Assembly: GCA_003695085.1 (NCBI GenBank)
Contig: RFIV01000183.1
Span: 1-5,230, forward strand
Length of the DNA: 5,230 nt
From: Gammaproteobacteria bacterium
Lineage (GTDB): Bacteria; Pseudomonadota; Gammaproteobacteria; Pseudomonadales; Oleiphilaceae
Direction of reading: 5' to 3'
The notes beneath the pieces were generated by a model. It did no database searches, was not told the DNA's origin, and saw nothing but the letters and a program-made list of their open reading frames with translations. A program made the translations under genes and the position numbers. Shown in pieces: positions 1 through 5,230 of this stretch; position 1 is the first letter of the stretch; each line of letters starts with the position of its first letter.

Positions 1-332
1 GCCCGGGACAAGCCGCAGGCATCCACCAGTTCATCCAGGCTTGCCCCCATTTGCAGCAGGCGGACGGCTTCATTGTAGGAAACACGCTGAGCATCTTCAG
101 CTTCCAGTTCCCGGTGCTTGCGCTGCAGAGCATTGAATCGCTTTTCCAGCAGCAGCAAACGACGCCCCATGGCCTGCTCGTTTTCTCGCAGCTCAGCGTT
201 CTGGCGTGTCAGGGTGCGCAGCATTTCATCCTGAACGCGTGTGCGCGCCAGCGCCCAGAGTGCAAGTCCGGCCCCGGCAAGGGCCAGCCCCCATGGCGCG
301 AAGGTGGTCACTGCCGTCAGCCACTCAGTCAT
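1..332 (-). CDS. DUF2802 family protein, membrane-anchored coiled coil (partial, C-terminus cut)
   Basis: The first 110 codons are visible and the frame runs open off the window edge. ATG at 332 follows the cheW stop by 10 nt, and a TGAGG Shine-Dalgarno overlaps that stop, which supports this start. The protein begins MTEWLTAV, has one hydrophobic segment at about residues 12-29 followed by basic residues (R30, R32), then a long charged helix. L41, L48, M55, L62, L69 and L76 fall exactly seven apart, and L38, N45, L59 and F66 fit the second hydrophobic heptad position, so a coiled coil is well supported. From residue 86 the motif YNEAVRLLQMGASLDELVDA and then CGLSRA resembles the conserved DUF2802 C-terminal block, which looks like a helix-turn-helix (LDELVDACGLSRA). 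I know this family as a neighbour of cheW in Pseudomonas-type operons; its function is not established. Inference: an inner-membrane protein whose coiled coil and C-terminal domain face the cytoplasm. Confidence 0.85.
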   Translation of the reverse strand, partial: MTEWLTAVTTFAPWGLALAGAGLALWALARTRVQDEMLRTLTRQNAELRENEQAMGRRLLLLEKRFNALQRKHRELEAEDAQRVSYNEAVRLLQMGASLDELVDACGLSR

Positions 333-340
333 CGTTCAAT

Positions 341-345
341 CCTCA
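341..345 (-). promoter_or_regulatory. Shine-Dalgarno of the DUF2802 gene, overlapping the cheW stop codon
   Basis: Read on the minus strand, the sequence is TGAGG, with the TGA being the cheW stop. It sits 8 nt before the ATG at 332. The overlap suggests that a ribosome finishing cheW occupies or opens this site, which favours coupled translation. The coupling itself is inference. Confidence 0.6.
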
Positions 346-828
346 CAAAGATGACACTTCTGCCCACTCTTCATCGGTCAGCATCTTCTCGAATTCGACC
401 AGAATGATGAGCTCGCCATTCTTGTTGCAGACGCCCTGAATGAACTTGGCACTTTCATCGTTACCCACATTCGGTGCAGTCTCGATTTCCGACTGGCGCA
501 GGTACACGACTTCAGCCACCGAGTCGACCAGAATACCCACCACATGGTTTTCCAGCTCGAGCACCACGATCCGCGTGTGATCCGTGACCTCGGCCTCCAT
601 CAGCCCGAAACGCTTGCGCGTATCAATGACCGTGACCACGTTACCGCGTAGGTTGATGATGCCCAGCACGTAGTCCGGCGCACCGGGTACGGGTGCAATT
701 TCGGTATAGCGAAGCACCTCCTGAATCTGCATCACGTTGATGCCGTAAGTCTCGTGATCGAGCTTGAAGGTCACGTACTGCAGAATGGGATCGTCTGCGC
801 GCCCACCTTGGGATGAGTTGGATGCCAT
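343..828 (-). CDS. cheW: Chemotaxis coupling protein CheW
   Basis: This is a 161-residue single-domain CheW, the adaptor that links methyl-accepting receptors to the histidine kinase CheA at the inner face of the membrane. The CheW fold starts near residue 14 (ILQYVTFKLDHETYGINV) after a short polar leader. It carries the expected interaction residues: E37 in QIQEVLRY, and R61 in GIINLRGNVVTVIDTR, matching the NLRG motif that contacts receptor and CheA in well-studied CheW proteins. The domain continues with RIVVLELENHVVGILVDSV and ends near the C-terminus. The length is normal for the family. ATG at 828 has a clear GGGAGA Shine-Dalgarno at 834-839. Unlike its neighbours, it is separated from the gene before it by 72 nt of AT-rich DNA with promoter-like elements, so it may be transcribed independently as well as within the operon. 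It is followed closely by the DUF2802 gene. Confidence 0.97.
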   Translation of the reverse strand: MASNSSQGGRADDPILQYVTFKLDHETYGINVMQIQEVLRYTEIAPVPGAPDYVLGIINLRGNVVTVIDTRKRFGLMEAEVTDHTRIVVLELENHVVGILVDSVAEVVYLRQSEIETAPNVGNDESAKFIQGVCNKNGELIILVEFEKMLTDEEWAEVSSL

Positions 829-833
829 GTGCG

Positions 834-839
834 TCTCCC
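834..839 (-). promoter_or_regulatory. Shine-Dalgarno of cheW
   Basis: Minus-strand GGGAGA lies 5 nt before the cheW ATG. It is the clearest ribosome-binding site in the window and fixes the cheW start at 828. Confidence 0.65.
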
Positions 840-864
840 GTCAAAATATTGATACCTGATACAT

Positions 865-893
865 ACTATAGAACAAGGCGAAAAGTGTGCCAG
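865..893 (-). promoter_or_regulatory. Alternative sigma-70-like promoter overlapping the RpoN-like site
   Basis: On the minus strand, CTGGCA (893-888, four of six matches to TTGACA) is followed after 17 nt by TATAGT (870-865, five of six matches to TATAAT). The predicted start is near 858, giving a leader of about 30 nt before the cheW ATG. It shares its -35 region with the -24 element of the RpoN-like site, so both might not operate, and either could be chance in an AT-rich spacer. Confidence 0.35.
878..892 (-). promoter_or_regulatory. Candidate sigma-54 (RpoN) promoter before cheW
   Basis: The minus strand reads TGGCACACTTTTCGC. The invariant GG and GC dinucleotides are 10 nt apart, and compared with the consensus TGGCACG-N4-TTGC only two of the eleven defined positions differ (A for G after TGGCAC, and C for T in the -12 element). 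It lies in the AT-rich spacer before cheW, oriented towards cheW, with a predicted transcript start near 866 and a leader of about 38 nt. RpoN controls many flagellar genes in polarly flagellated gammaproteobacteria, so the site is plausible. No activator-binding site was identified, and the upstream DNA is parP coding sequence. A sigma-70-like reading overlaps it. Confidence 0.4.
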
Positions 894-900
894 CCCTTTT

Positions 901-1914
901 TTAACGTGTGTGCTTTCGGTGCTGGTGCTCGCTGTTCGCCAGCAGCTGGCCGAAAGCCTCCACATCCAGCAATGCACACATGTGCTGAACGACGGTGCCC
1001 GCGAGCCAGGGACGCTTGCCGCGCGACTGCCGCCATTTGACGTCATCCCGATGTAACGTCAGAGATTCGTGAATCTCGTGGCTGGCCAACCCCCACTCGG
1101 TGCCATGAAGCGTGACCACAAAACGCGCGCTCTCCCGCATCGCCGGATCGTATTTCTCCGGCATGACCCAGAGTGCCGTATCCACGACCTTGATCTGAAC
1201 ATCACCTTTCGGCATCAACCCCATGAACCAGTCAGGCATACCGAACAAATGAGTCAGCCTGTCTTCGATGGGGTAAATACTGCCGAGACTGATAAGGGGA
1301 ACAGCCAGCTTGAGACCCGCCACTTCGAACAGAAGCACCTGAAAGCGTTCATCGGCCCAGGCGGGCAGCCCTTCCGGCGCCTTGTTTGCGGGCGCAGGCT
1401 GTGCAGCTGTCCGGGCCTCTTTTGGGGGGACAGACGTAGCGGCCTCTTGAGTGCGTGCTTTATCGGGATGCCTTGCCACTGTCGCTGGCGCGTCAGTCTT
1501 GGGCTTATCAATGGTTTGAGGCGCGCTCTCTGACTGCTGCGCATGAACAGGTGACGATTTTCTGACGCTCTCGGCCGAAGCCACCTTGAGGGCGATCATC
1601 GGCGGGGCCGGCTTGATGACCGGCGTGTCTGCCACCCTCACAGGTCGGGGAGGCGGCACTTTTTTCATGCTTCGCGGAACGACGGGCGCTTCCACTGGCT
1701 GACGAGGGGGGCTGCTGCGAACCGCCGGCGTCTTTTCTGCAGCAGGCACCTTCTTTTCAACCGACCCGGCACTTGTTCTGTCAGCGGCTTCGGCCGTGCG
1801 TGCGCTATTTGGCTCCGCGTCAGTCGAAGCCTGCTCATCAACCGGAGGTGTCAGCAGGTCACTGAGGTAGTCCAGTATGGCTTCGTCCACTTTTTTCCGG
1901 CCGCGACTGCTCAT
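901..1914 (-). CDS. parP: ParP-type protein: disordered N-terminus plus CheW-like (AIF) domain
   Basis: 337 residues in three parts. Residues 1-28 contain a short predicted amphipathic helix (DEAILDYLSDLL). Residues 29-185 are low-complexity and rich in Ala, Pro, Lys, Ser and Thr, so probably disordered. Residues 188-325 form a CheW-like domain, starting ERFQVLLFEVAGLKLAVPL. The receptor-binding NLRG motif of true CheW is absent: the matching region reads MGLMPKGDVQIKVVDTALWV. In Vibrio, ParP uses such a C-terminal domain to bind CheA and its N-terminal part to bind ParC, keeping the array at the pole. W229 in MPDWFMG is a candidate contact residue because a tryptophan in the Vibrio domain has been reported as important; I could not align them. 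ATG at 1914 is 8 nt after the parC stop and has a TGAGG Shine-Dalgarno overlapping that stop. The assignment rests on architecture and on the neighbouring ParA gene. The plain name would be CheW-domain protein. Confidence 0.85.
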   Translation of the reverse strand: MSSRGRKKVDEAILDYLSDLLTPPVDEQASTDAEPNSARTAEAADRTSAGSVEKKVPAAEKTPAVRSSPPRQPVEAPVVPRSMKKVPPPRPVRVADTPVIKPAPPMIALKVASAESVRKSSPVHAQQSESAPQTIDKPKTDAPATVARHPDKARTQEAATSVPPKEARTAAQPAPANKAPEGLPAWADERFQVLLFEVAGLKLAVPLISLGSIYPIEDRLTHLFGMPDWFMGLMPKGDVQIKVVDTALWVMPEKYDPAMRESARFVVTLHGTEWGLASHEIHESLTLHRDDVKWRQSRGKRPWLAGTVVQHMCALLDVEAFGQLLANSEHQHRKHTR

Positions 1915-1920
1915 ACCCGA

Positions 1921-1925
1921 CCTCA
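1921..1925 (-). promoter_or_regulatory. Shine-Dalgarno of parP, overlapping the parC stop codon
   Basis: Minus-strand TGAGG, whose TGA is the parC stop codon, sits 6 nt before the parP ATG. It supports the start at 1914 and suggests translational coupling of the ATPase and its partner. Confidence 0.65.
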
Positions 1926-2705
1926 GCGACCAATGCCCGCTTGTTGCTCCAGATCCCTGAGCAAGTGCCTGTAAGCACGGACACCATGTGTCTGATCATC
2001 AATCGCCTGAGGAAACTTGCCCGCGCGGGAAGCATCCCTGAACTTGGTGTCCACCGGCACGGCAAAACGCCAGACATGTTCGCCATGCTGCTTGCGCAAG
2101 GCTGCAAGACTCTGAATGGAAGCCTGAGTCCGCCGATCAAACATGGTTGGCACAATCGTGAAAGTCAACTTCTTGTTCTGGCTCTTCATGACCATGCCCA
2201 GCGTGTGCAGCATGCGTTCGAGCCCCTTGAGCGCCAGAAACTCGGTCTGCACCGGGATCAACAAATGCTGGCAGGCGGCCAGGGCATTGATCAACAGCAC
2301 TCCCAGCACAGGTGTATTGTCGAGAATGGCGTAATCAAAGTCGTCCCAGAGCTGTGCCAGCGCGCGCGACACAATCAGCCCCATCCCTTCGACGCCTATC
2401 ATCCTTCGTTCCAGAGTGGCCTGGGCCGTAGAAGCCGGCATGAGCTGGACGCCGGGGTGGCCGGTTTCTACCAGTAATTGAGCGGGCAGATCTGCGGGGA
2501 CCTTGCCCTTGTGCAGAAACAGGTCATACACGCTGGCCGACATGGCATCCGGGTCGTAGCGAAAATAGGATGTCATGGACCCTTGCGGGTCGAGATCAAC
2601 CAACAGTATACGCTTGCCCTTGCGGGCCAGCTCGCCTGCCAGCGCAACGGCGGTGGTCGTCTTGCCCACGCCCCCTTTTTGATTGGCGACTGCCCAGATT
2701 CGCAT
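1923..2705 (-). CDS. parC: ParA/MinD-superfamily ATPase, ParC-type chemotaxis array positioning protein
   Basis: 260 residues. A deviant Walker A motif KGGVGKTT lies at residues 10-17, with the signature lysine K10 and the catalytic lysine K15. The A' motif VDLDPQGS lies at 36-43, and the Walker B region YAILDNTP at 125-132 has D129 where plasmid ParA proteins usually have DxPP. Such proteins dimerise on ATP and form dynamic gradients. The version in che operons (ParC of Vibrio, the soj/parA-like gene of Pseudomonas) places chemotaxis arrays at the pole rather than segregating DNA. Context supports this: a ParP-type gene follows by 8 nt and there is no parB or parS nearby. The start MRIWAVANQKGG matches the family. 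Its AGAAGG Shine-Dalgarno (2719-2724) is an unusually long 13 nt from the ATG. A 130-nt spacer with a strong inverted repeat precedes the gene. It is often annotated parA or soj. Confidence 0.92.
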   Translation of the reverse strand: MRIWAVANQKGGVGKTTTAVALAGELARKGKRILLVDLDPQGSMTSYFRYDPDAMSASVYDLFLHKGKVPADLPAQLLVETGHPGVQLMPASTAQATLERRMIGVEGMGLIVSRALAQLWDDFDYAILDNTPVLGVLLINALAACQHLLIPVQTEFLALKGLERMLHTLGMVMKSQNKKLTFTIVPTMFDRRTQASIQSLAALRKQHGEHVWRFAVPVDTKFRDASRAGKFPQAIDDQTHGVRAYRHLLRDLEQQAGIGR

Positions 2706-2718
2706 GACTTGAACGGCA

Positions 2719-2724
2719 CCTTCT
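2719..2724 (-). promoter_or_regulatory. Shine-Dalgarno of parC with long spacing
   Basis: Minus-strand AGAAGG, continuing as GTG, lies 13 nt before the parC ATG. That is longer than the usual 5-9 nt. No in-frame ATG, GTG or TTG lies between them, so the start at 2705 stands, but initiation may be weaker than at neighbouring genes. Confidence 0.45.
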
Positions 2725-2743
2725 TTCCGGCTTTGTCCGCAGT

Positions 2744-2792
2744 CAGGCCCTGAAAGGGCAAAACCCTGCCCGTTTCAGCGCGCCCGGGCCTG
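2744..2792 (-). repeat. Nested inverted repeat (likely RNA hairpin) between motD and parC
   Basis: The inner stem spans 2750-2778. On the minus strand CTGAAA, a bulged C and GGGCA pair with TGCCC and TTTCAG around a six-base loop, giving eleven base pairs. An outer seven-base pair CAGGCCC/GGGCCTG (arms 2786-2792 and 2744-2750) encloses it and shares one base with the inner stem. A smaller hairpin, GCCCT-TTC-AGGGC at 2747-2759, uses part of the same sequence and would exclude the larger one. No U-tract follows on either strand, so it does not look like an intrinsic terminator. It could act in RNA processing, stabilisation of the upstream mRNA or attenuation; this is inference. Confidence 0.65.
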
Positions 2793-2835
2793 CGGCTCCC
2801 CTGATGATGGAGACTCTGCACATACCATGCCTGAT

Positions 2836-3606
2836 TCAGCGACGCAGGGCCAGACGCGAGTTGGACGTACGTGCGACCAGCAGCACCACCCGTCGATTTT
2901 TCTGCCGGCCAGCCTCCGTGTCGTTGCGCGCGACCGGGTGGTTTTCGCCATAGCCGATCGCGGCCAGACGATCTGGCTGAATGCCACTGACCAGAAGCAG
3001 GCGCACGACGGCTGCGGCGCGTGCGGCCGACAGTTCCCAGTTGGATGGATAGAAGCGGCTGCGAATGGGCAGGTTGTCCGTAAAGCCTTCGACCAGTATG
3101 GCGTTGGGATAGGGCTTGAGGATCTTTGCTATACGATCAAGCAGTGGAAAGGCTTCATCCCTGGGAATGGCATCCCCACTGCCAAACAGGACCTTGTTCT
3201 GAAGCGTAACTTCCAGCCAGTCATCCGTTTCGTTCAGCGAGATCAGGCCGTCGCTGATCAAGGCCTCCATTTCGCCATAGAACTGATCGGCAATCTTCTT
3301 GAGTCGGCGTCGGGCTTCTTCGGCATCACCTCCGCTGTCCTGTGAAGGAAACGGCTCCACGGTGGGGACTTCCGCCTGCGGAGGCGAGGCGCTGCTCTGC
3401 CCCACCTGAACAGGTTTCATGGATTTTTGCGTGGCCTGAAAGACCCCTTCCAGGGTCTCTGAAAGCACCTTGTATTTACCCTCGTTGACCGAGGACACCG
3501 AATACATCACCACAAAGAAGGCGAACAGCAAGGTGATGAAGTCGGCATAGGACACCAGCCAGCGCTCGTGATTTTCGGCTTCTTCCTGTACCCGGCGGCG
3601 ACGCAT
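2836..3606 (-). CDS. motD: Flagellar stator protein MotD (MotB-type)
   Basis: 256 residues. It is the peptidoglycan-anchoring half of a MotC/MotD stator. A basic cytoplasmic start (MRRRRVQ) precedes a single membrane helix at about residues 20-37, within SYADFITLLFAFFVVMYS. D22 there is the ion-binding aspartate shared by MotB proteins. A linker with Pro, Ser and Gln runs from about 60 to 95. The periplasmic OmpA-like domain lies at about 130-245, with the peptidoglycan-binding motifs VEGFTDNLPI (172-181), NWELSAARA (189-197) and the closing RQKNRRV (234-240). Proton rather than sodium use fits MotCD of Pseudomonas but cannot be read with certainty here. The start lies one nucleotide after the motC stop, so translation is probably coupled and keeps the two subunits balanced. 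In Pseudomonas this pair works alongside MotAB; whether a second stator set exists lies outside the window. Confidence 0.95.
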   Translation of the reverse strand: MRRRRVQEEAENHERWLVSYADFITLLFAFFVVMYSVSSVNEGKYKVLSETLEGVFQATQKSMKPVQVGQSSASPPQAEVPTVEPFPSQDSGGDAEEARRRLKKIADQFYGEMEALISDGLISLNETDDWLEVTLQNKVLFGSGDAIPRDEAFPLLDRIAKILKPYPNAILVEGFTDNLPIRSRFYPSNWELSAARAAAVVRLLLVSGIQPDRLAAIGYGENHPVARNDTEAGRQKNRRVVLLVARTSNSRLALRR

Positions 3607-3607
3607 G

Positions 3608-4351
3608 TCAGTCGTCCATGAAGCTGCGGAGTTTGAGGTCTATGGCCTTGGGGTTCTCCCCCTCGGAAATGGCGACGATACCCTCAATGAGCATTTCGCG
3701 ATAGTGCGCCAGCGCCATTGCCTGCGCCTTGATCTTGTTGGCAACCGGGAACAGAAACAGGTTGGCAAAACCAACCCCGTACACGGTTGCCACGAAGGCG
3801 GTGGCAATGCCCGGCCCCAACATGGCGGGATCTTCAAGGTGTCGCATGACGGTAATCAGCCCCAGTACAGCACCGAGAATACCCATGGTCGGAGCATAGC
3901 CGCCCATGCCCTCAAAGACTTTGCAGGCGGCCAGATCACGGTGCTCCCGGCTGTGTACTTCCAGCTCGAGAATGGACCGTATCACTTCAGGCTCAGCACC
4001 ATCGATCAGCAGGTAGAGCCCTTTCTGGGCGAAGGGGTCCAGTTCGTTGTCAGCGACACCTTCCAGCCCCAGCAGGCCATCCTTGCGAGCCGTCTGGCTC
4101 CAGGCAACAATCTTGGCAATCCCGTCTTGCATGCGAATGTAGGGGGGCACGAACACCCATACAAAAAGGCGCCAGGCCCGCACGAATGTCCGGAGGGGTG
4201 TTTGCAGAATAATGGCACCAAAGGTACCGCCGATGACGATCAGGCCTGCGGGCAGGTTGAGCAGGGCTGACAGCTGGCCACCTTCGACGATGTTTCCGCC
4301 CAGTACGGCGAGCAGGCCGATCAGAATGCCGATCAGGCTGAGAATGTCCAT
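3608..4351 (-). CDS. motC: Flagellar stator protein MotC (MotA-type)
   Basis: 247 residues, normal for this group of MotA-family proteins. Four membrane helices are visible at about residues 3-20, 34-50, 148-168 and 181-202. The large cytoplasmic loop between helices 2 and 3 has R89, K90 and E97 in TARKDGLLGLEG, matching the charged residues that contact the rotor protein FliG in MotA and PomA. P154 in GGYAPTMG (helix 3) and P202 after LFLF (helix 4) match the conserved prolines of the family. Together with MotD it forms an ion channel that converts ion flow into torque. It starts 5 nt after the cheB stop with only a weak Shine-Dalgarno (GGTAG inside the cheB end), so expression probably depends on translation from cheB. 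The close similarity to Pseudomonas-type MotC supports the name over MotA, though automated annotation may say motA. Confidence 0.95.
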   Translation of the reverse strand: MDILSLIGILIGLLAVLGGNIVEGGQLSALLNLPAGLIVIGGTFGAIILQTPLRTFVRAWRLFVWVFVPPYIRMQDGIAKIVAWSQTARKDGLLGLEGVADNELDPFAQKGLYLLIDGAEPEVIRSILELEVHSREHRDLAACKVFEGMGGYAPTMGILGAVLGLITVMRHLEDPAMLGPGIATAFVATVYGVGFANLFLFPVANKIKAQAMALAHYREMLIEGIVAISEGENPKAIDLKLRSFMDD

Positions 4352-4356
4352 GTCTG

Positions 4357-5230
4357 TCAGGCTACCGTTTCAATCAGTCGGGTGGACACCTGTGGCAGGG
4401 GCAGTATTTCATCCACGAGTCCGGCCTTGGCTACCGCCATGGGCATGCCATAGATCACGGACGTTTCTTCATCCTGAGCCCAGATCGGGCAGCCGGTTTG
4501 TTTCATGAGTCGACACCCGTCCTTGCCGTCCGCCCCCATGCCGGTCAGGATAATGCCCAATGCCTTGCCCGCATAGGCACGTGCGATGGAGCCGAACGTG
4601 ACATCTACGCAGGGTTTGTAGTGCAGTCGGTCTCCCCCGTCCTTGATGACGATCTTGCCATGTGGCCCGCTGCGCTCGACCATCATCTGCAACCCGCCTG
4701 GCGCGAGATAGGCCACGCCCGGACGCATGATCTCGCCATGCTCGGCCTGTTTGACCTGAATCTTGCATAGTCTGTTGAGCCTTTCAGCAAACGCCGGGGT
4801 AAAGGATGCAGGCATGTGCTGCACCAGCACAATGGGTGCCGGGAAGTTGGCCGGCAGGGGTGTCAGGACCTGCTGCAGGGCCACCGGTCCGCCCGTGGAG
4901 GTTCCGATTGCCACCAGGGCAAAACTCTGGCGTTTGGTTTTCTTGCCGGTCGCTGAAGCGCCCGCGACCTGCGCAGAATCTGCAGCCGGGGCCGGTCTGG
5001 CTGTCTGCGCCGGTGCCGACACCGTGCGCTGCCTTGCGGGGGTAGCCGCCGGTTGTGCGGTGGAAGCCCCACGAGGCGCCCGGGTGGTGGTCGTCGCGCC
5101 TCCAGCCCGGCGCATGCGATAACGTGCCCAAGCAACGGTATGAATCTTGTCAGAAAGTGCCTGGCGAATGGAGGCCGTATCATGCGCGATGTCCTCGAAC
5201 TGCTTGGGCAGATAATCCACGGCGCCGGCC
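4357..5230 (-). CDS. cheB: Chemotaxis response regulator protein-glutamate methylesterase CheB (partial, N-terminus cut)
   Basis: The C-terminal part of CheB; the frame stays open to the window edge, beginning AGAVDYLPKQF, which is the end of a receiver domain. The GTG at 5220 is that internal valine and not a start. Numbering from it, the receiver ends near residue 35, a linker rich in Ala, Pro, Thr and Arg runs to about 97, and the methylesterase domain occupies about 98-287. The catalytic triad is visible: S108 in AIGTSTGG, H135 in VLVQHMP and D231 in TGMGADG. Once phosphorylated by CheA, CheB removes methyl groups from receptor glutamates (and deamidates glutamines), resetting receptor sensitivity. 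Only about 20 residues at most of the receiver are present, so its phosphorylation site cannot be checked. The stop lies 5 nt before motC. By analogy, cheA would be expected upstream, outside the window. Confidence 0.96.
   Translation of the reverse strand, partial: AGAVDYLPKQFEDIAHDTASIRQALSDKIHTVAWARYRMRRAGGATTTTRAPRGASTAQPAATPARQRTVSAPAQTARPAPAADSAQVAGASATGKKTKRQSFALVAIGTSTGGPVALQQVLTPLPANFPAPIVLVQHMPASFTPAFAERLNRLCKIQVKQAEHGEIMRPGVAYLAPGGLQMMVERSGPHGKIVIKDGGDRLHYKPCVDVTFGSIARAYAGKALGIILTGMGADGKDGCRLMKQTGCPIWAQDEETSVIYGMPMAVAKAGLVDEILPLPQVSTRLIETVA

Larger units (their letters stand above)
2706..2835 (-). other. motD-parC spacer, largest non-coding gap in the window
   Basis: The spacer is 130 nt, in an operon whose other junctions up to here are 5 nt or less. 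It holds the nested inverted repeat at 2744-2792 and, close to parC, a weakly placed Shine-Dalgarno. I see no convincing promoter, and no small gene with a credible start and composition. Whether it divides the operon functionally is unknown. Confidence 0.7.

Noticed and set aside
1460..1467. Minus-strand CCCGATAA, resembling the sigma-28 (FliA) -10 element GCCGATAA
   Set aside because: At the required distance upstream I find AGCGACAG rather than anything like TAAAGTTT, and the site is inside parP coding sequence, so it is probably chance.
1923..2705. Chromosome or plasmid partition ParA
   Set aside because: No parB gene or parS-like site accompanies it; its neighbours are cheW-type and stator genes, which points to the chemotaxis ParC group.
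2744..2792. Intrinsic terminator after motD
   Set aside because: The stem is strong but neither strand has a T-tract following it, so the rho-independent pattern is missing.
2573..2821. 82-codon minus-strand frame from a GTG, covering the motD-parC spacer
   Set aside because: It runs far into parC in another frame, has no convincing ribosome-binding site, and its sequence is Arg/Ser/Gly-rich like an out-of-frame shadow.
2827..3345. 172-codon open frame on the plus strand opposite motD
   Set aside because: It lies wholly antisense to a clearly conserved stator gene, shows no recognisable domain, and is explained by codon bias of motD.
3605..4270. 221-codon open frame on the plus strand opposite motC
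   Set aside because: It is antisense to motC, whose helices and conserved residues are intact, and its translation shows no family signature.
5218..5220. GTG as the start codon of CheB
   Set aside because: The codons before it continue in frame as Ala-Gly-Ala, giving AGAVDYLPK, the usual end of a CheB receiver domain, so the gene continues beyond the window.

Overview
The window is a stretch of a flagellar motility and chemotaxis operon from a gammaproteobacterium. It is moderately GC-rich. Protein similarity and gene order (cheB, motC, motD, ParA-type ATPase, ParP-type CheW-domain protein, cheW, DUF2802) are those I know from Pseudomonas and related polarly flagellated gammaproteobacteria. 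I cannot name the genus from this sequence alone. All seven genes lie on the minus strand, so transcription runs from high to low coordinates, and nothing convincing is encoded on the plus strand.

In transcription order: the C-terminal part of the chemoreceptor methylesterase CheB (5' end outside the window, ends at 4357); MotC (4351-3608) and MotD (3606-2836), a MotA/MotB-type stator pair; a 130-nt spacer holding a strong nested inverted repeat (2744-2792); a ParA/ParC-type ATPase (2705-1923); a ParP-type protein with a long disordered region and a C-terminal CheW-like domain (1914-901); a 72-nt AT-rich spacer with promoter-like sequence (829-900); the coupling protein CheW (828-343); and the first 110 codons of a DUF2802 protein (332-1, cut by the window edge). 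No gene-free stretch exceeds 300 bases.

Together the genes cover three jobs. CheB and CheW belong to the receptor-CheA signalling array. MotC/MotD form an ion-driven stator that powers rotation. The ParA-like ATPase and ParP-like protein resemble the ParC/ParP system that places chemotaxis arrays at the cell pole in Vibrio. The junctions are very tight (1 to 10 nt) apart from the two spacers before parC and before cheW. These two breaks are where the operon could be subdivided at the RNA or promoter level.

The layout is a known one, so I do not claim a new system. The points most worth a second look are the structured spacer between motD and parC, the GG-N10-GC sigma-54-like site before cheW, the stop codons embedded in Shine-Dalgarno sequences at two junctions, and the uncharacterised DUF2802 protein with its anchor, coiled coil and HTH-like architecture.
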